Assembly (NCBI GenBank): GCA_001574975.1
Contig: KQ965782.1
Coordinates: 1-64,000 of the forward strand
Length of the DNA: 64,000 nt
Source: Gonapodya prolifera JEL478
Taxonomy: Eukaryota; Monoblepharomycota; Monoblepharidomycetes; Monoblepharidales; Gonapodyaceae
Reading direction: 5' to 3'
The notes below the pieces were generated by a model that worked only from the letters and a program-made list of their open reading frames with translations, did not search any database and had not been told where the DNA came from. Positions 9,618-20,481 of this stretch are shown here, piece by piece (positions within the stretch are counted from its first letter, which is position 1; each line of letters starts with the position of its first letter). A program made the position numbers and the translations under genes.

Positions 9618-10560
9618 CGGAACTCGGATATAACACCTCCAAGGGCGGAGCGGCGGACATTCCTCATCGCAAGAAACCTCTCGATTGCTTCTCGTCTTGC
9701 GGACTTCTCACTCTTCCGATTGCGCTGTAGACCGTGCGTCCGTCCCTGGTCCCTTCACCACCCTTTCGGCTGGCGGTCAGAGGGATTCGCAGCAGCACCC
9801 ATACAACTGTGTGCAAGGATGGGGCGCTCGGCTTTTCGGTTTGGGAGGCTGTTCGCCATTGTTGGGAGTGGCCGGGGTCATGAACAACCACCTGCTGGGG
9901 TCTCCACGCATTGAGCCTGCCTGGGTAGCACACGTACCCGGAGGAGGGAACCACTACGAAAGGATCACACAATTATGCACGAGAGCTGTACAGCTCTTTC
10001 ATCGACCCCCAATGTTGATGCCCGGCTCTTCTCGATGACAAGTGGAGGACGAGGATGAGGGGTTGAAGCGATGGCCTCGCTAATGTCTACTTTCAAGTTC
10101 ACTCCTTTTACGCTGCTGGCTCATTCTTTTGCCATGTGTGTCAGGTGACTTGGAACCAAATGTGGACTCTCTTCCTATTACCTAAATATCCGCTGGATGC
10201 CATTTATATCGGAGGTTGGACGACAAAAGCGTTGCACTTTATACTTCAATGATGCTGTGGTGAGTTGTCTGTCTATGCTCGTGAACTTTGGAGCTGAGAA
10301 TTTACCATCGGTACTCAATGGGGTTTGGGTCCACTTCGTACTTTGGATTCCCATTTGAACTGACTTCAAATAAGTAAGTAATTTCATCTGCGATAACTTT
10401 TCCTTCACATATATTGACCTACTCCTCTGTTCACAAGCGGCGATAAGTGGACATACGTACACAATGTCGGGTCGCTACATGTGGGAATATCAAAACTGTA
10501 TTTCAGCGCTGAAACTGTATGTCTCCCTACAAACCCCCACACCACACCCAAGCACAACCT
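9618..10560. other. No supported gene
   Basis: I find only short unpatterned frames here. Nothing resembles a domain, RNA gene or element end. Confidence 0.35.
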
Positions 10561-10564
10561 TTAC

Positions 10565-11135
10565 TCACCAAGCGACACTCCACCAGCCCACATCCACGAC
10601 ATCATTATCCTTCTTGACGTCGTGGAGCAACCACTCCTGCTCACACAGGTACGCAGTGGCCTCCACGAGCTGGTCGAAAACGACGTGCGCCTCGGAATCG
10701 TAGATGGGACAGTAGAGCTTGATAGCTTCGAAGACATTGCAAAGGGTGGCTCTGTGGCCTGTTTGTTGCTCCGGCCGCTGCGACCGCACCGTCCCGTCAG
10801 AAGATTTCGTGCCCGATGGGAACCGAGCCATGGAGTATTGTGGTAGGGTGATTGAGGGAGTCCGTCACATGCTGCGCGAAGCTCATGTGGTGCGGTGGGA
10901 TTGGAGGAAAGTGCGCAACCACCTTCTGCCACAATTGTTTTGTGTGCACAGCAGAGCGGTCTTCCTCTTGCCCCAACATTCGACCGCCAGAAACCTGAAT
11001 CAACGAATCAACCACTTTAAAGTGCTCACATGGTAAAGCAGCAAACTGTGAGCGCGTGGAAAGGAAAACTCCAACGCAGGGCAACTGCAGTGTAACGATG
11101 GAGCGGTGGAAGAAAGTTGTGGAAGCACCATTCAA
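10565..11135 (-). CDS. Possible unknown gene (two overlapping frames)
   Basis: Two minus frames have protein-like composition: residues around QLWQKVVAHFPPIPPHHM (10797-11135), and FEAIKLYCPIYDSEAHVVF continuing to AYLCEQEWLLHDVKK (10565-10831). They overlap in different frames and would need an intron or frameshift near 10830 to join. No family is recognised. The opposite strand is also open, so even the strand is uncertain. Confidence 0.25.
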
Positions 11136-11499
11136 TGAATCTCCCCCAACACAACTTTCAGAACTCCCAAATCAATGCTTCGAATGAGCCGACTGCGCCT
11201 TCCCAGGCAGAAAAGACAAACTTACCGGCACTCCCTCACAATCGTGCCGTTGGGCCTGGGCTGGAATCGTTGGCGCCAAGCTCTCCAACTGATGCGTCTC
11301 AAGCGGTCAGTGGGGCTGATGCTTGCGTTTGCTTTTGATCAAAGGGACAACGTCGAATGAAAATCCAGCAATCGACTAAGCTTTGGAAACGTGTCTCGGG
11401 TAGAAACAACGTCTGGAAATGCGAGGATGGCCTAAGGCAATATTCACGAGAGTATGGTTGGAACTTTCTCAGCGCCGCTCCCCTTGCCCTCCTGTTTAG

Positions 11500-12372
11500 G
11501 CCACCTCTCTTGCGCCTGCGTACGAGAATACCAGCGACTTGTCAAGGACCACCTTTTTAGATGATCACCTTGCTGAAGGATCTGTTTCTGAGCCGGGTAC
11601 ATCACCCATCGCTGTGGTTGACGAGCGTATGGTGAGTAGGAGTGAAGCAAGTCCGGTTCCATGACCGCCATCCATCGGATGACACAGTGTGAGAAGCGGG
11701 TTTCCGAGCTCTGCTACCGTGAAGTCCATGGACAGAATTTTGAGACCACACCTCGGGATTCGGTTTCCCTTGAATGACTTGCAGATTCTCCTTCCTTTAT
11801 TCTGACATTCGAATCATTAGGACTCCTCGGCTCAGACGGACCTGCCAGTTGTCCTTCGCGCACACGTCAACTCGACGATGGTGGGCGTCGAATTGCGGGG
11901 TGTAGAAGACGACCTCGACAAAGTCGAGAGCATGCGGGCTGTGCTGCACCAGGCCACCATGTTCCCGGAACGGACACACCCCTGGAACAACTCGCTTGGT
12001 TTTGAGTAAGCTTCAGTGTTTTGTTTATCAATTTGTCTCTTTGAATGCATTTGAACAAAGGTGCCGTGCAACGTTGAGCATTACAAAGGGTCACCTTTTC
12101 AAAGCGGATTGGTACGTTTCCAAGCGCCTGAATTGCGTGATTGACCTTTTTCATTGTTTCGCAAACAGTGGCCACCTCTTCTGTTCCGCTCCGACGTGCT
12201 CAGCCATTCTGACGTGCCCGCTCCAAACCTGTCGTCGCGCGATCCACACTCGAGTGAGTTGGTACTCGACTCAGATTTGATTCCAAAGTTGCTCTGACCC
12301 TGAAATGTGTGTCGCCGACGGCGTTGGTAGAAACCTGTCATCTCATACAACGACCCCGACGACTACCAGTAG
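11500..12372 (+). CDS. Gene with C-terminal RING-like cysteine cluster (5' part unresolved)
   Basis: Exons 11500-11631, 11821-12005, 12061-12111, 12169-12253 and 12331-12372 join in one frame with good GT/AG borders. The product reads DLPVVLRAHVNSTMVGVELR and KVESMRAVLHQATMFPE, then ECRATLSITKGHLF, CGHLFC, CPLQTCRRAIHTR and the end NDPDDYQ. The CGHxFC...CPxxxC order is that of RING E3 ligases, but the usual leading CxxC is reduced to one Cys, so zinc binding would be atypical. An upstream open frame rich in Ser, Pro and Ala (11117-11338) may be the 5' exon. A ubiquitin-ligase role is inference from the cysteine pattern only. Confidence 0.45.
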
Positions 12373-13092
12373 TAGACGTCAGCAGGCGCCTCATCATAGC
12401 TAGCACTTTTTGTTAACTCAAATATATCTTAGAGCATAACTAGAACAACCAAACCATGCCGTGTGGAGGTCCGGAAGAGAAAAAGACCAAAGAGAAGGAG
12501 GGATTTTGGCATTTTGTGCTTATGAAGGCACTCCGTGGGACGGGGAAACCCAAAACGCAAAGCACATCGCATGTTTCGAACTTTCTTCACTCGGGATTTG
12601 ATTCTGTCTTGAAGAAATAGTTATTATTTTTCGTGTTCGTCACTTCGCGAATTGCAATAATGTATATAAGTGGCAATAATAAATTTACAATATCACGTGA
12701 GGAGTGGGCCAGGGGGTAGGTATTCAAAGGCGGGTTGGCGAGGCCCGCGAGTCGGCGGGGTTGCGAAACGGCTAGAAAATCACTAAAAGGATTGGATTAG
12801 GAACCAGTGGCACGATAAGCGTCAGCGTGATACTTGTACTGTCTTTGCTCCTCAACACCGCCTACTGGTAAGTACGTGGGTATCATTCCTGTCTTTCCGG
12901 CTGTTTGCTAACGTTCCGTGAACGAGAGACCGGAATGGGGAGGTTGAAAGCCCATTTAAGACGTCAAAACAATAAAAAAGACCCGACGCCGACATTACGC
13001 CCCCAGCTCCATCCGTCGGGGAACATGAGATGCACTGTGACTTTGTCGCCCTGTGAGAGAGACCCAAGGCCGTGAGCACTTTGGTGTGAACT
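12373..13092. other. 0.7 kb without a supported gene
   Basis: AT-rich in its first half (around 12,600-12,700). No open frame with recognisable features on either strand. Confidence 0.4.
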
Positions 13093-14169
13093 TCATAGGA
13101 GCCCAACCCACCACAGAAGCTGCCATGCTGTCTTCATGGACGGGAGTGAGCTAGACGTCATGTCGCACGCACACGGGAAAGTGCAAGGTATTCTCGTAAG
13201 TTGTCGTGTGGTAAGCGTGTGCAATCGCCCAGTTGCAGATGCCAACGGCGTGTGAGACTTGAAAAAGAGGCCGCAGAACGGGGTGGTGTTCCCTGGGAAC
13301 CGGGTCGGAGGCGCAGGTGTGTCGATGGAAGGGATAGGTGAGATGGGTGGGATGGGTTGGTTGTGAGAGGTGGTGGTGAGCAGAGGAAGAGCGTCTCCAA
13401 AGTCGGGTTCTGGGGCTTTTGGCCTGCCCAAGGTTTCCGCTCCTACTCCTACTCCTGCTCTTGCTCCTGGGACGCGCCCGCTGGGTGGCTGTTTGAATGG
13501 CACGTGTGTTGTCGTGACTGGAGGTGGGAAGTATCCCGCTGGTGTGGTGACGGAAGAAATTCCCACGCCCCACGCGAGAGCCTGAGCACGCGTCGGCACG
13601 TCCTTACCCTACCCACCAAACGGTGGACCGAGTGCACAAGCAAGAGGGCGGACATTGTGAGCGCCGTAAGTGGCAGGGCCAGCGTGACGCCAAGTGCGGC
13701 GAAGGAGGGGAAGGAGCGGTTGTCGTCGGGGTCAAGTTGGAAGATGGACGCTGCGGCGACAGATGCAATAAATGTGGAGATGAGGCTGTTGGCGGAGGCG
13801 GCTTGGCAGTAGTAGTCGACCGTGTCGGTCTCTTTCTCTCGTTGTGCTGCGATTTCGCCATCCCCGAGGGCGATGGAGGAGAGATGCTTCAGCAGCGCTT
13901 CGGTGATCTCGTCCCCCGTGTAGACTGGAGACTGACGCGGCTCCGGGTTGGGTGGCTGGAATCGCGAGTTTTTCGCGCTCGTTTGTAGATGTGAGCAGGC
14001 GGATGGCCGACGTAAGCTCGGCAATGCGGTCGTCGGGGATGGCAGAGGCGTGGCCTGACGCTTTGGCCGTGGTCGGGTCTTGCAGCATGGCTCTGCTTGG
14101 GGGAAGTGGCCCTTTCGTGTTGCCGTGCTGCGGTGGGGTAGTGCTGCGGACGTCCCGTGGGCCGGCCAC
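13093..14169 (-). CDS. Putative membrane protein (unknown)
   Basis: The first part, from ATG near 14169, encodes Pro/Ser-rich sequence and then a helix, IPDDRIAELTSAIRLLTS. A change of frame near 13930 is needed to reach DEITEALLKHLSSIALGDGE and two hydrophobic segments, NSLISTFIASVAAASIF and ALGVTLALPLTALTM, about 30 residues apart. The 3' part (to 13093) is Pro/Thr-rich and may be spliced on. The frame change could be a small intron, a sequencing error or real decay. The gene is head to head with the HMG-box gene, about 250 bp apart. No family is recognised. Confidence 0.35.
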
Positions 14170-14420
14170 AGCACCGCTCCCCTGTTGATCGTCGCACTTC
14201 CCGCGCTGTTTTCACGTGCGATGGCCACGCGCTGCTGCGTGCGTGGCAGAGTGACTGCGGATGGGACGCGCGGAGGGGTGCGGGTGTGCGAGTGTCCGCA
14301 GACGCCCATTGTCCTTCGCAGGGGGGTGGTGAGTCCGAGTCTGGCCTGGTCTACTGCCCATCCCTCCCTCCCACGCACACTACTCGGACTACTCCACTCT
14401 GCTGCTGCCACTGCCTCCAC

Positions 14421-17018
14421 ATGTCCGATCTGTCCGCGTCCGCGTCCGCGTCCTCCTCCTCCTCCTCCTTCTTACCCCCGCCCGCACCCACGCACGCACG
14501 CACGCCCACTTCCACCCCCGCACCGCGCCCCAGATGGAACCAGCACCACAACCGCCGCAAGCACCCAGACCACATACCACGCCCACGTAACTGCTTCTTC
14601 ATATTCAGGTCAGAGTGGTCGCCCCGCGTCAAGCAAGAGGCCGAGGAACAGGGCCGCACCATCAACTCACAGGACATTTCGCGCGTCGTCAAGAAGAAGT
14701 GGGATGACTTGGACGTCGCGCAGAAGGAGGTGTACAGGGATAGAGCGCGCGAGGAGGCAGCGAGACATGCCAAGTTGTACCCAAAGTACACCTACCAGCC
14801 AGGTTCAAGTTGCGGTTCCGTTCCTGGTGCGGGTACCGGTGCCGATGGAAGTGGGAGGGCGGGTGGGAGTGCGACACCGAAGAAGAAGAACGCACGCAAG
14901 CCCCAACAAAGGAAACGCAAAGACACCGCCTTCGCCTCCTCGGTCAAGCGTGGGAACGGCAAACGGACCCGACGAATGTCCTCGTCGCGATCACCACCGC
15001 CATCGCCCTCCCTTTCCCCTTCTCCCTCTCCCTCTTCTCTCTCATCCACCTCACCACACTCGGACCTGTCGTCGTCGTCGTCGGACTCAGACTATGACTC
15101 GCAAAGTGGTAGCACGCGCACGTCGAGCCTCCTGTCGTACCACTCGCTCTCCACCTCGCTCTCCACCTCTGCATCCTCCGCCGACCTGCACACCTCAGAC
15201 TCTAACACATCATCCGCCCAGACAGCCCACGATAAAGACACCATCACCGTCTCGATAAAATCCCCACCCGTCCCCATTACAGTGGTCCCTCCACACCCCG
15301 CCTCCGCCTCCATCTCGACTGCATCCTCACCACTCCCACCACCACCACCAACACCTGCACAAACAGCACAGCGCCGCCCACGTCTCGTTTTGCGCCACTC
15401 GTTGTCCACGGCGTCAGCGTCCACGCCCGAGCCTACGACGACGGCGGCGACACCGGCACGACCGGCACGCAGGTCGGTGTCCTCGTCCACGATTCCCCTT
15501 CTCGCAACTCCCACTCCTGCGCCAACGGGGACTCCTGCTAGCACTAGCGCTGCCTCTCGCACGCGCACGCCGCCCAAACCCAAACCTTCACTCTCCCGCT
15601 CAACTCCAACTCCCCCTATCCCCCCCAACTCCGCCTCCTTCCCCACCTCCACCTACACACCAACACCATACCCTCCCGCATTCCAACCGCACCCTCACCA
15701 CATCGCCCTCTCGCTCTTCTCGCCCTTTGCATCGTCTTCCTCCGACTGGCAACCACCGCACTTTGCCTACACCGTGATGCCGTCCCTGTCCTGGCCGCAG
15801 TCGCACGCGCAGGCGTGGCCGGCGCCGGGGAGGGTGTTTGTCCCACCTCCACAGCCGAAGCAGGGGACGCAGGGGCAGGGTGAGTTGACGTTGCAGGGGC
15901 AGCAGTTGCAGTTGACGCAGGGGCAGTTGACGCAGCAGCAGCCACAACCGATGGAGCAAGACCCACACGCATCATCCTGGCCTTCCGCCACCACCACCGC
16001 CGCCGCGGCCGTGCGCGCACGTGCGCATGCACAGGCGCGTAGACTTACCGTGACGGTCCCGCCGCCTCCCCCAAGGTTCCACCGCGCTGGATTCCCCGCA
16101 TCGGCATCTCCCGTTTCCACCTCCACATCCCCATCCCCCTCGGCATCACTCACACCCACACCCACGCCATCCCACGCCCACGTCGCCGCCCGCGGATGGC
16201 CGCATGGATGGACCGTCGGGGCGTCACGCACCCACGTGCCTTCCGCCACCCCGGGCCCGCATGACACGTTGTCCGGCACCGCAGCCAGCACCGGCACAGG
16301 ACACGGCTTGCGCACGGTCGCGGTCCCGTCTTCGCCTTACTACTCACACACGCCCACCTTCTACACGCCCGCACCCTCGGCGGTGGGGGTGGGGGTGTTC
16401 CTCCCGTACGCGACGGACCCGCTCGTGTCTGTTCCTTTTTCTGGGGAAGGGGCGGGTGTTGGTTTGGGGGCTGGTGGGAGTGGAAGTGGCGTGGGGAATG
16501 GGAATGGGAATGGAAATGGGGACGAGATGGACTGGGTTGGAGCGGGCGAGGACATGTCGGGTGTTGAAATCGGTACATTGCTTCCCAACTTGCTATTTGG
16601 CTACATTCACACATACTCATGTCTCGTTGGTTCTATTTTCATTCTTTTTGTGTTCTCCCATGCGACAACACATCGCCCTCCACTCACCCCAAAAACAGCA
16701 CCACCACCGACGTCCTTCTTCCCCATGCTCGGACTCGACACCACGCCGCCGCTCTTCCCGCTCTCGCCCACATCGCCCACTCCCATCTCGCTCTCTCAAA
16801 CTTCGCCACCCACCATCGCAATTGCAATTCCAACTCCAAACTCGGACCCCACACAGGCATTGGCCGCGGCACCGGGGCCGTCCGAACGCGTGAACTCGGG
16901 GATGTCGGTCGAATTCGGGGTGTCCCCCGACGTGCTGTGCGGGCAGAGCAGCGTGGACGAGCTGGAAGTCATGACGTCGCCGATGGTGTGTGAGGGTGGA
17001 GATGGAGGGGAGATGTGA
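14421..17018 (+). CDS. HMG-box (MATA/SOX-TCF type) transcription factor
   Basis: An open frame of up to 865 residues starts at ATG 14421, in frame with less likely upstream starts back to 14157. Residues about 52-127 form an HMG box: IPRPRNCFFIF, INSQDISRVVKKKWDDL, then HAKLYPKYTYQP. The RPRNxF start and YPxYxYQP end are typical of the sequence-specific MATA/Ste11-type class in fungi, which bends DNA at minor-groove sites. A Lys/Arg-rich segment (KKKNARKPQQRKRK) that may act as nuclear signal follows. The rest is low complexity: Ser/Thr/Pro, a Gln-rich patch and a Gly-Asn run. A facultative in-frame intron may lie at about 16572-16696. No mating-type partner gene is seen beside it, so a mating role cannot be claimed. 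Confidence 0.75.
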   Translation: MSDLSASASASSSSSSFLPPPAPTHARTPTSTPAPRPRWNQHHNRRKHPDHIPRPRNCFFIFRSEWSPRVKQEAEEQGRTINSQDISRVVKKKWDDLDVAQKEVYRDRAREEAARHAKLYPKYTYQPGSSCGSVPGAGTGADGSGRAGGSATPKKKNARKPQQRKRKDTAFASSVKRGNGKRTRRMSSSRSPPPSPSLSPSPSPSSLSSTSPHSDLSSSSSDSDYDSQSGSTRTSSLLSYHSLSTSLSTSASSADLHTSDSNTSSAQTAHDKDTITVSIKSPPVPITVVPPHPASASISTASSPLPPPPPTPAQTAQRRPRLVLRHSLSTASASTPEPTTTAATPARPARRSVSSSTIPLLATPTPAPTGTPASTSAASRTRTPPKPKPSLSRSTPTPPIPPNSASFPTSTYTPTPYPPAFQPHPHHIALSLFSPFASSSSDWQPPHFAYTVMPSLSWPQSHAQAWPAPGRVFVPPPQPKQGTQGQGELTLQGQQLQLTQGQLTQQQPQPMEQDPHASSWPSATTTAAAAVRARAHAQARRLTVTVPPPPPRFHRAGFPASASPVSTSTSPSPSASLTPTPTPSHAHVAARGWPHGWTVGASRTHVPSATPGPHDTLSGTAASTGTGHGLRTVAVPSSPYYSHTPTFYTPAPSAVGVGVFLPYATDPLVSVPFSGEGAGVGLGAGGSGSGVGNGNGNGNGDEMDWVGAGEDMSGVEIGTLLPNLLFGYIHTYSCLVGSIFILFVFSHATTHRPPLTPKTAPPPTSFFPMLGLDTTPPLFPLSPTSPTPISLSQTSPPTIAIAIPTPNSDPTQALAAAPGPSERVNSGMSVEFGVSPDVLCGQSSVDELEVMTSPMVCEGGDGGEM
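14426..14472. repeat. Trinucleotide/hexanucleotide run encoding Ser/Ala
   Basis: Repeats of CCGCGT and then TCC encode the Ala/Ser run at the N-terminus of the HMG-box protein. Confidence 0.6.
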
Positions 17019-17996
17019 TTGCGTCTCGCGTGCAGCGGTGGTGCGGTGGTGCGGTGGTGCGGTGAGGATGAGCGAAGAAGATCAAGTGACACCCTGTCTT
17101 GGTCGCAGTACAGCAGGGGAACATCGCAAACATCATCAGCAGTTTTGTCTTTCACGTTCCTCGCACGCACCCTCCTCGTTCAACTCAAGTTTTGCAAAGT
17201 TTGTTCTCGTTTTTGTTTTGAAACTAAACATAGACAAAATAATCAAAGCAATAGAAGAAGTGCATATTTTACACAACCGAAGGGGTGCGACATGGCGTTG
17301 TCGCTGACCCACGTCAATCGTCACCCCTTCACCACCTTTCCCATCTTTAGCGCATCCTGCCTCCTTTTTTCTCCTCCGCTCAGTCGCTCAATCGAACACC
17401 GTAACCAAGGAATGGCACAGGTGACGTGAATTGATGGGGCGTGTTGTGATTGGAAGCATGAGAAAGGTGATCTTGTGGGGGATTAGCGCGGAAGCAACTT
17501 GAAAGATTGCGTCGTAAAGAAAGAAAAATGCAATGCTCTTGTTGCGTTGTTGTGGTTCTAACACTTGGTGGGACGGGATTGCGGCTTACCGAGCCTCCCA
17601 AAAACAACCCGAACGCTGAGGTTGGTTATTGCTTGTCAAAAAAAGCGTGTTACTTGCAGGAAAGATCAATTATGTGCAGGGACTGGCGCGGACCTCTTCG
17701 CCGTTTATCAAAGCACGCCATAATTGGCTCCCCGGACGTGGAGTGTGGAGAGATGACATTTCACCGACCTGAAGCGCTCCCCTCAGAAGTGATGTAAAAT
17801 CGGATTGTATTTTTCGCTTTCCTATTCGAATACAAAGCAGAAGAGGGTATGTCACTATGCAGGCAAAGACAGGCAAAGAAGGGTTCAAGCTTGTGTCGCC
17901 ACGAGCATCAATTATGACGAATCCTTCAAGATTCCCCGAACCATACTTTTAGACCATCTTCTTTCCATCATTCCCCCCCACATTATCGGCCGAAAC
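17019..17996. other. Intergenic region upstream of the MFS gene
   Basis: No gene is supported. A GGTGCGGTGGTGC repeat at about 17039-17062 follows the HMG stop codon. Confidence 0.4.
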
Positions 17997-20222
17997 ATGA
18001 GCGAATCTTTGACCGAAAAGCCATCGGAAAAGTTACACGACGAGAAGAGCGATATCTCATCGCGCTTCAACCCAAAGGAGCAAGCTCAAATCGTCCTAAA
18101 GTACGCGCTCTCTTCTCAGCCACGCGAAGGACGTTTTTTAAAGGAGTCAAATTTATTGTTGCAGAATCGATTTACATGTCCTCCCATGGATGGGTTGGCT
18201 CCTGTTGATCAATGTGCGTGCAATCTTCCCGAACTTGCCCAATTTCTATTCTGAAGTTGCCTTTGATGAACGATGGAAATACTCTCTCATCAGTACATCG
18301 ATCGCACTAATATTGGCAATGTGCGAATTCTCAAGGTAAGGGCCAATCTTCACTGCCACCGCACCAAGCGCAATTAATGAGAATTTTCCATAGTAACTAT
18401 GGAGACCTTCTATGCCGCAGTCGACCACATAGCTCACCTTAGCTCCACATCTATAGCAAAGAAACGGGAAACGATATCCTCACCGAGTTAAACCTCACTG
18501 CAACGGACTGGCAATATGCTCTGAGTGTATTCTACATCGGATACTGTATGTGTTCTCACTTTCCAATGTGCGACTACGGTAAATAACATTTCATAACTCT
18601 CGGCAGTCATCGCCGAGATTCCATCCAACCTCATGTTGAAACGATTTGGACCTTCAAAATGGATGTGTCGGATTGTGTTTACTTGGGGTGAGGTCGACGC
18701 TGGTCTGCTGGATTTCTCAACCTGAGCGGTGATCCTAACGAGATTCATGCTATCATGCTTACAGGTATATGCTCATTTGCGACAGCCTTTGCTCAGAACG
18801 CAACAGGGCTCATATTGGCTCGGTTCTTCCTTGGACTCACCGAAGCTGGGTTGGTGAGTGCTAGCACGCTCTCTTTCCGTATCAAACAGTAGTTTATTTA
18901 CTGTTCATAGTTTCCTGGCATCATTCTTTACTTCTCTTATTGGTATCCACCAGGTATTTTTGGAGCAAACTCTTTACTTTCCTACGTGACCCTAATTTGC
19001 GCGAACAGCCGAGTTTGCCAAGCGTGTTTCCCTTCTTGTGTGCTCTATGAACATGTCCGGCGCCTTTGGTGGTCTCTTGGCGTACGCCATCTCGTTCTTG
19101 AACGGAACGGGAGGATACTCGGGTTGGCGATGGATATTCATCATCGAAGGGGCTCCGGCAATTGTGTCTGGATTTTTGACATTCTGGCTCCTTCCTGATG
19201 TGAGTTGTTCTGCTCAAAACAAGCAGCATAAGGTCGCGCTAAGAGAAGCTATTCTTTTGTTCGTCATTCAGTTCCCACACACGTCATCGTGGCTCACGGA
19301 ACATGAGATCCTATGGGCCGAAGCCCGCATACAGGCAACAAAACAGGGACCTTCGGCACATGACGAGCATTTTAACAAGCCCGAGTTTATCAAGGCTATC
19401 AGCGATCCTCATGCTTACGTGTGGTCTACCATTTGTAAGTTTCAGCGCAATGAAAGTAGGGCGATATTGACTTGAAAGCACTACTGATCAACCTCAATTC
19501 ACTAGTCCTCGCACAAGCCGTCTCTGCTGTCTCTTTGGGCTTTTGGCTTCCTTCAATCATCAACGCTTTGGGATTCGTTTCCACGACTGCAAACCTTTTG
19601 ACAGTCCCACCAACGGTTCTCGCATTTATTTTCTCAATGGCGATCAGCTGGAGTAAGTGTATAGTCTTAGTGCTAAGTTCTGCTCTGTGGTATTGATGGC
19701 CGATCTTCCACCAGACTCCGACCGCACTGGCGATCGAATTTTCCACATGGTCAGCTGTCAATCGCTCTTCATCTTGTCCCTCATTCTGTTTGCAACAGTT
19801 CCAGCAACGGCGGCAGGAAACAGTTTCACGTATTTCGTCTGCTGTACGTTTCCCGCGCTTGCTTGAACAGGAACCTGATTTCACTAACTTCACGCACTCA
19901 AGTCCTGGCATATTGCGGATCAAGTGGCGTCGCGCCTATGATCTGGTCGTGGCGGGCGGACACAAGTAGCGGGACAACAGGGACCGCTGTGTCAACCGCT
20001 TTGATGGGAAGCATTGGTAACAGCGGCGGTGCCTTTTCGAGTCTTGTTTTCCGCGCCGACTGGGGACCGAGATACCAAAGGGCGTTCGCAATATGCGCTG
20101 CTCTTTCAACGTTCTCAGTACTTCTCGCGGTTGCGGAAACTGTATATCAGAGGAGAAAAGCCGGGAAGGCGACAGTGGAAATTGAGAAGGTAGCCGCTGT
20201 GGGAGAGTCGGACGTTGCTTGA
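17997..20222 (+). CDS. MFS permease, anion:cation symporter (Dal5/allantoate) family
   Basis: Start at ATG 17997 (MSESLTEKPSEK). About ten short introns are removed. Exons read DLHVLPWMGWLLLIN|YIDRTNIGN, the signature of this family in its first membrane helices, then EIPSNLMLKRFGPSKWMCR, FFLGLTEAG, FPGIILYFSYWYPP, FAKRVSLLVCS, GWRWIFIIEGAPAI, SLGFWLPSIINALGF and a final MIWSWRADTSSGTTGTA before the cytosolic tail ending at 20222. These match all core blocks of the 12-helix family that imports organic anions such as allantoate, nicotinate, pantothenate or biotin precursors at the plasma membrane. The substrate cannot be told from sequence. Length (about 490 residues) is normal and all blocks are present, so it is probably functional. 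Confidence 0.85.
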
Positions 20223-20481
20223 TTAATTGCAAGCATGGGCGTTTGATTAGGTACTGTCGTTTTTTCTTGGAGTAATATTGTAATATTGAAGAAATGGGTC
20301 GCAACGTAGCGATTGAGATGTCTTGCATTCAACTCGGCCGCATACACAGCGCAAAGTTCGAAGTTTCACCAAGGAAACAATGTATTCAAAAATAAGCAAC
20401 TTGAGGAAAGGTAATAACTTCAACTAAGTGCAATCATTCTTCAGATCTGAAACATTCTCCAATCCCGGAGGTTGTCTCCTT

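Noticed and set aside
14421-17018. Mating-type locus
   Set aside because: An HMG box alone is not enough; no homeodomain, alpha-box or pheromone-receptor gene lies nearby.
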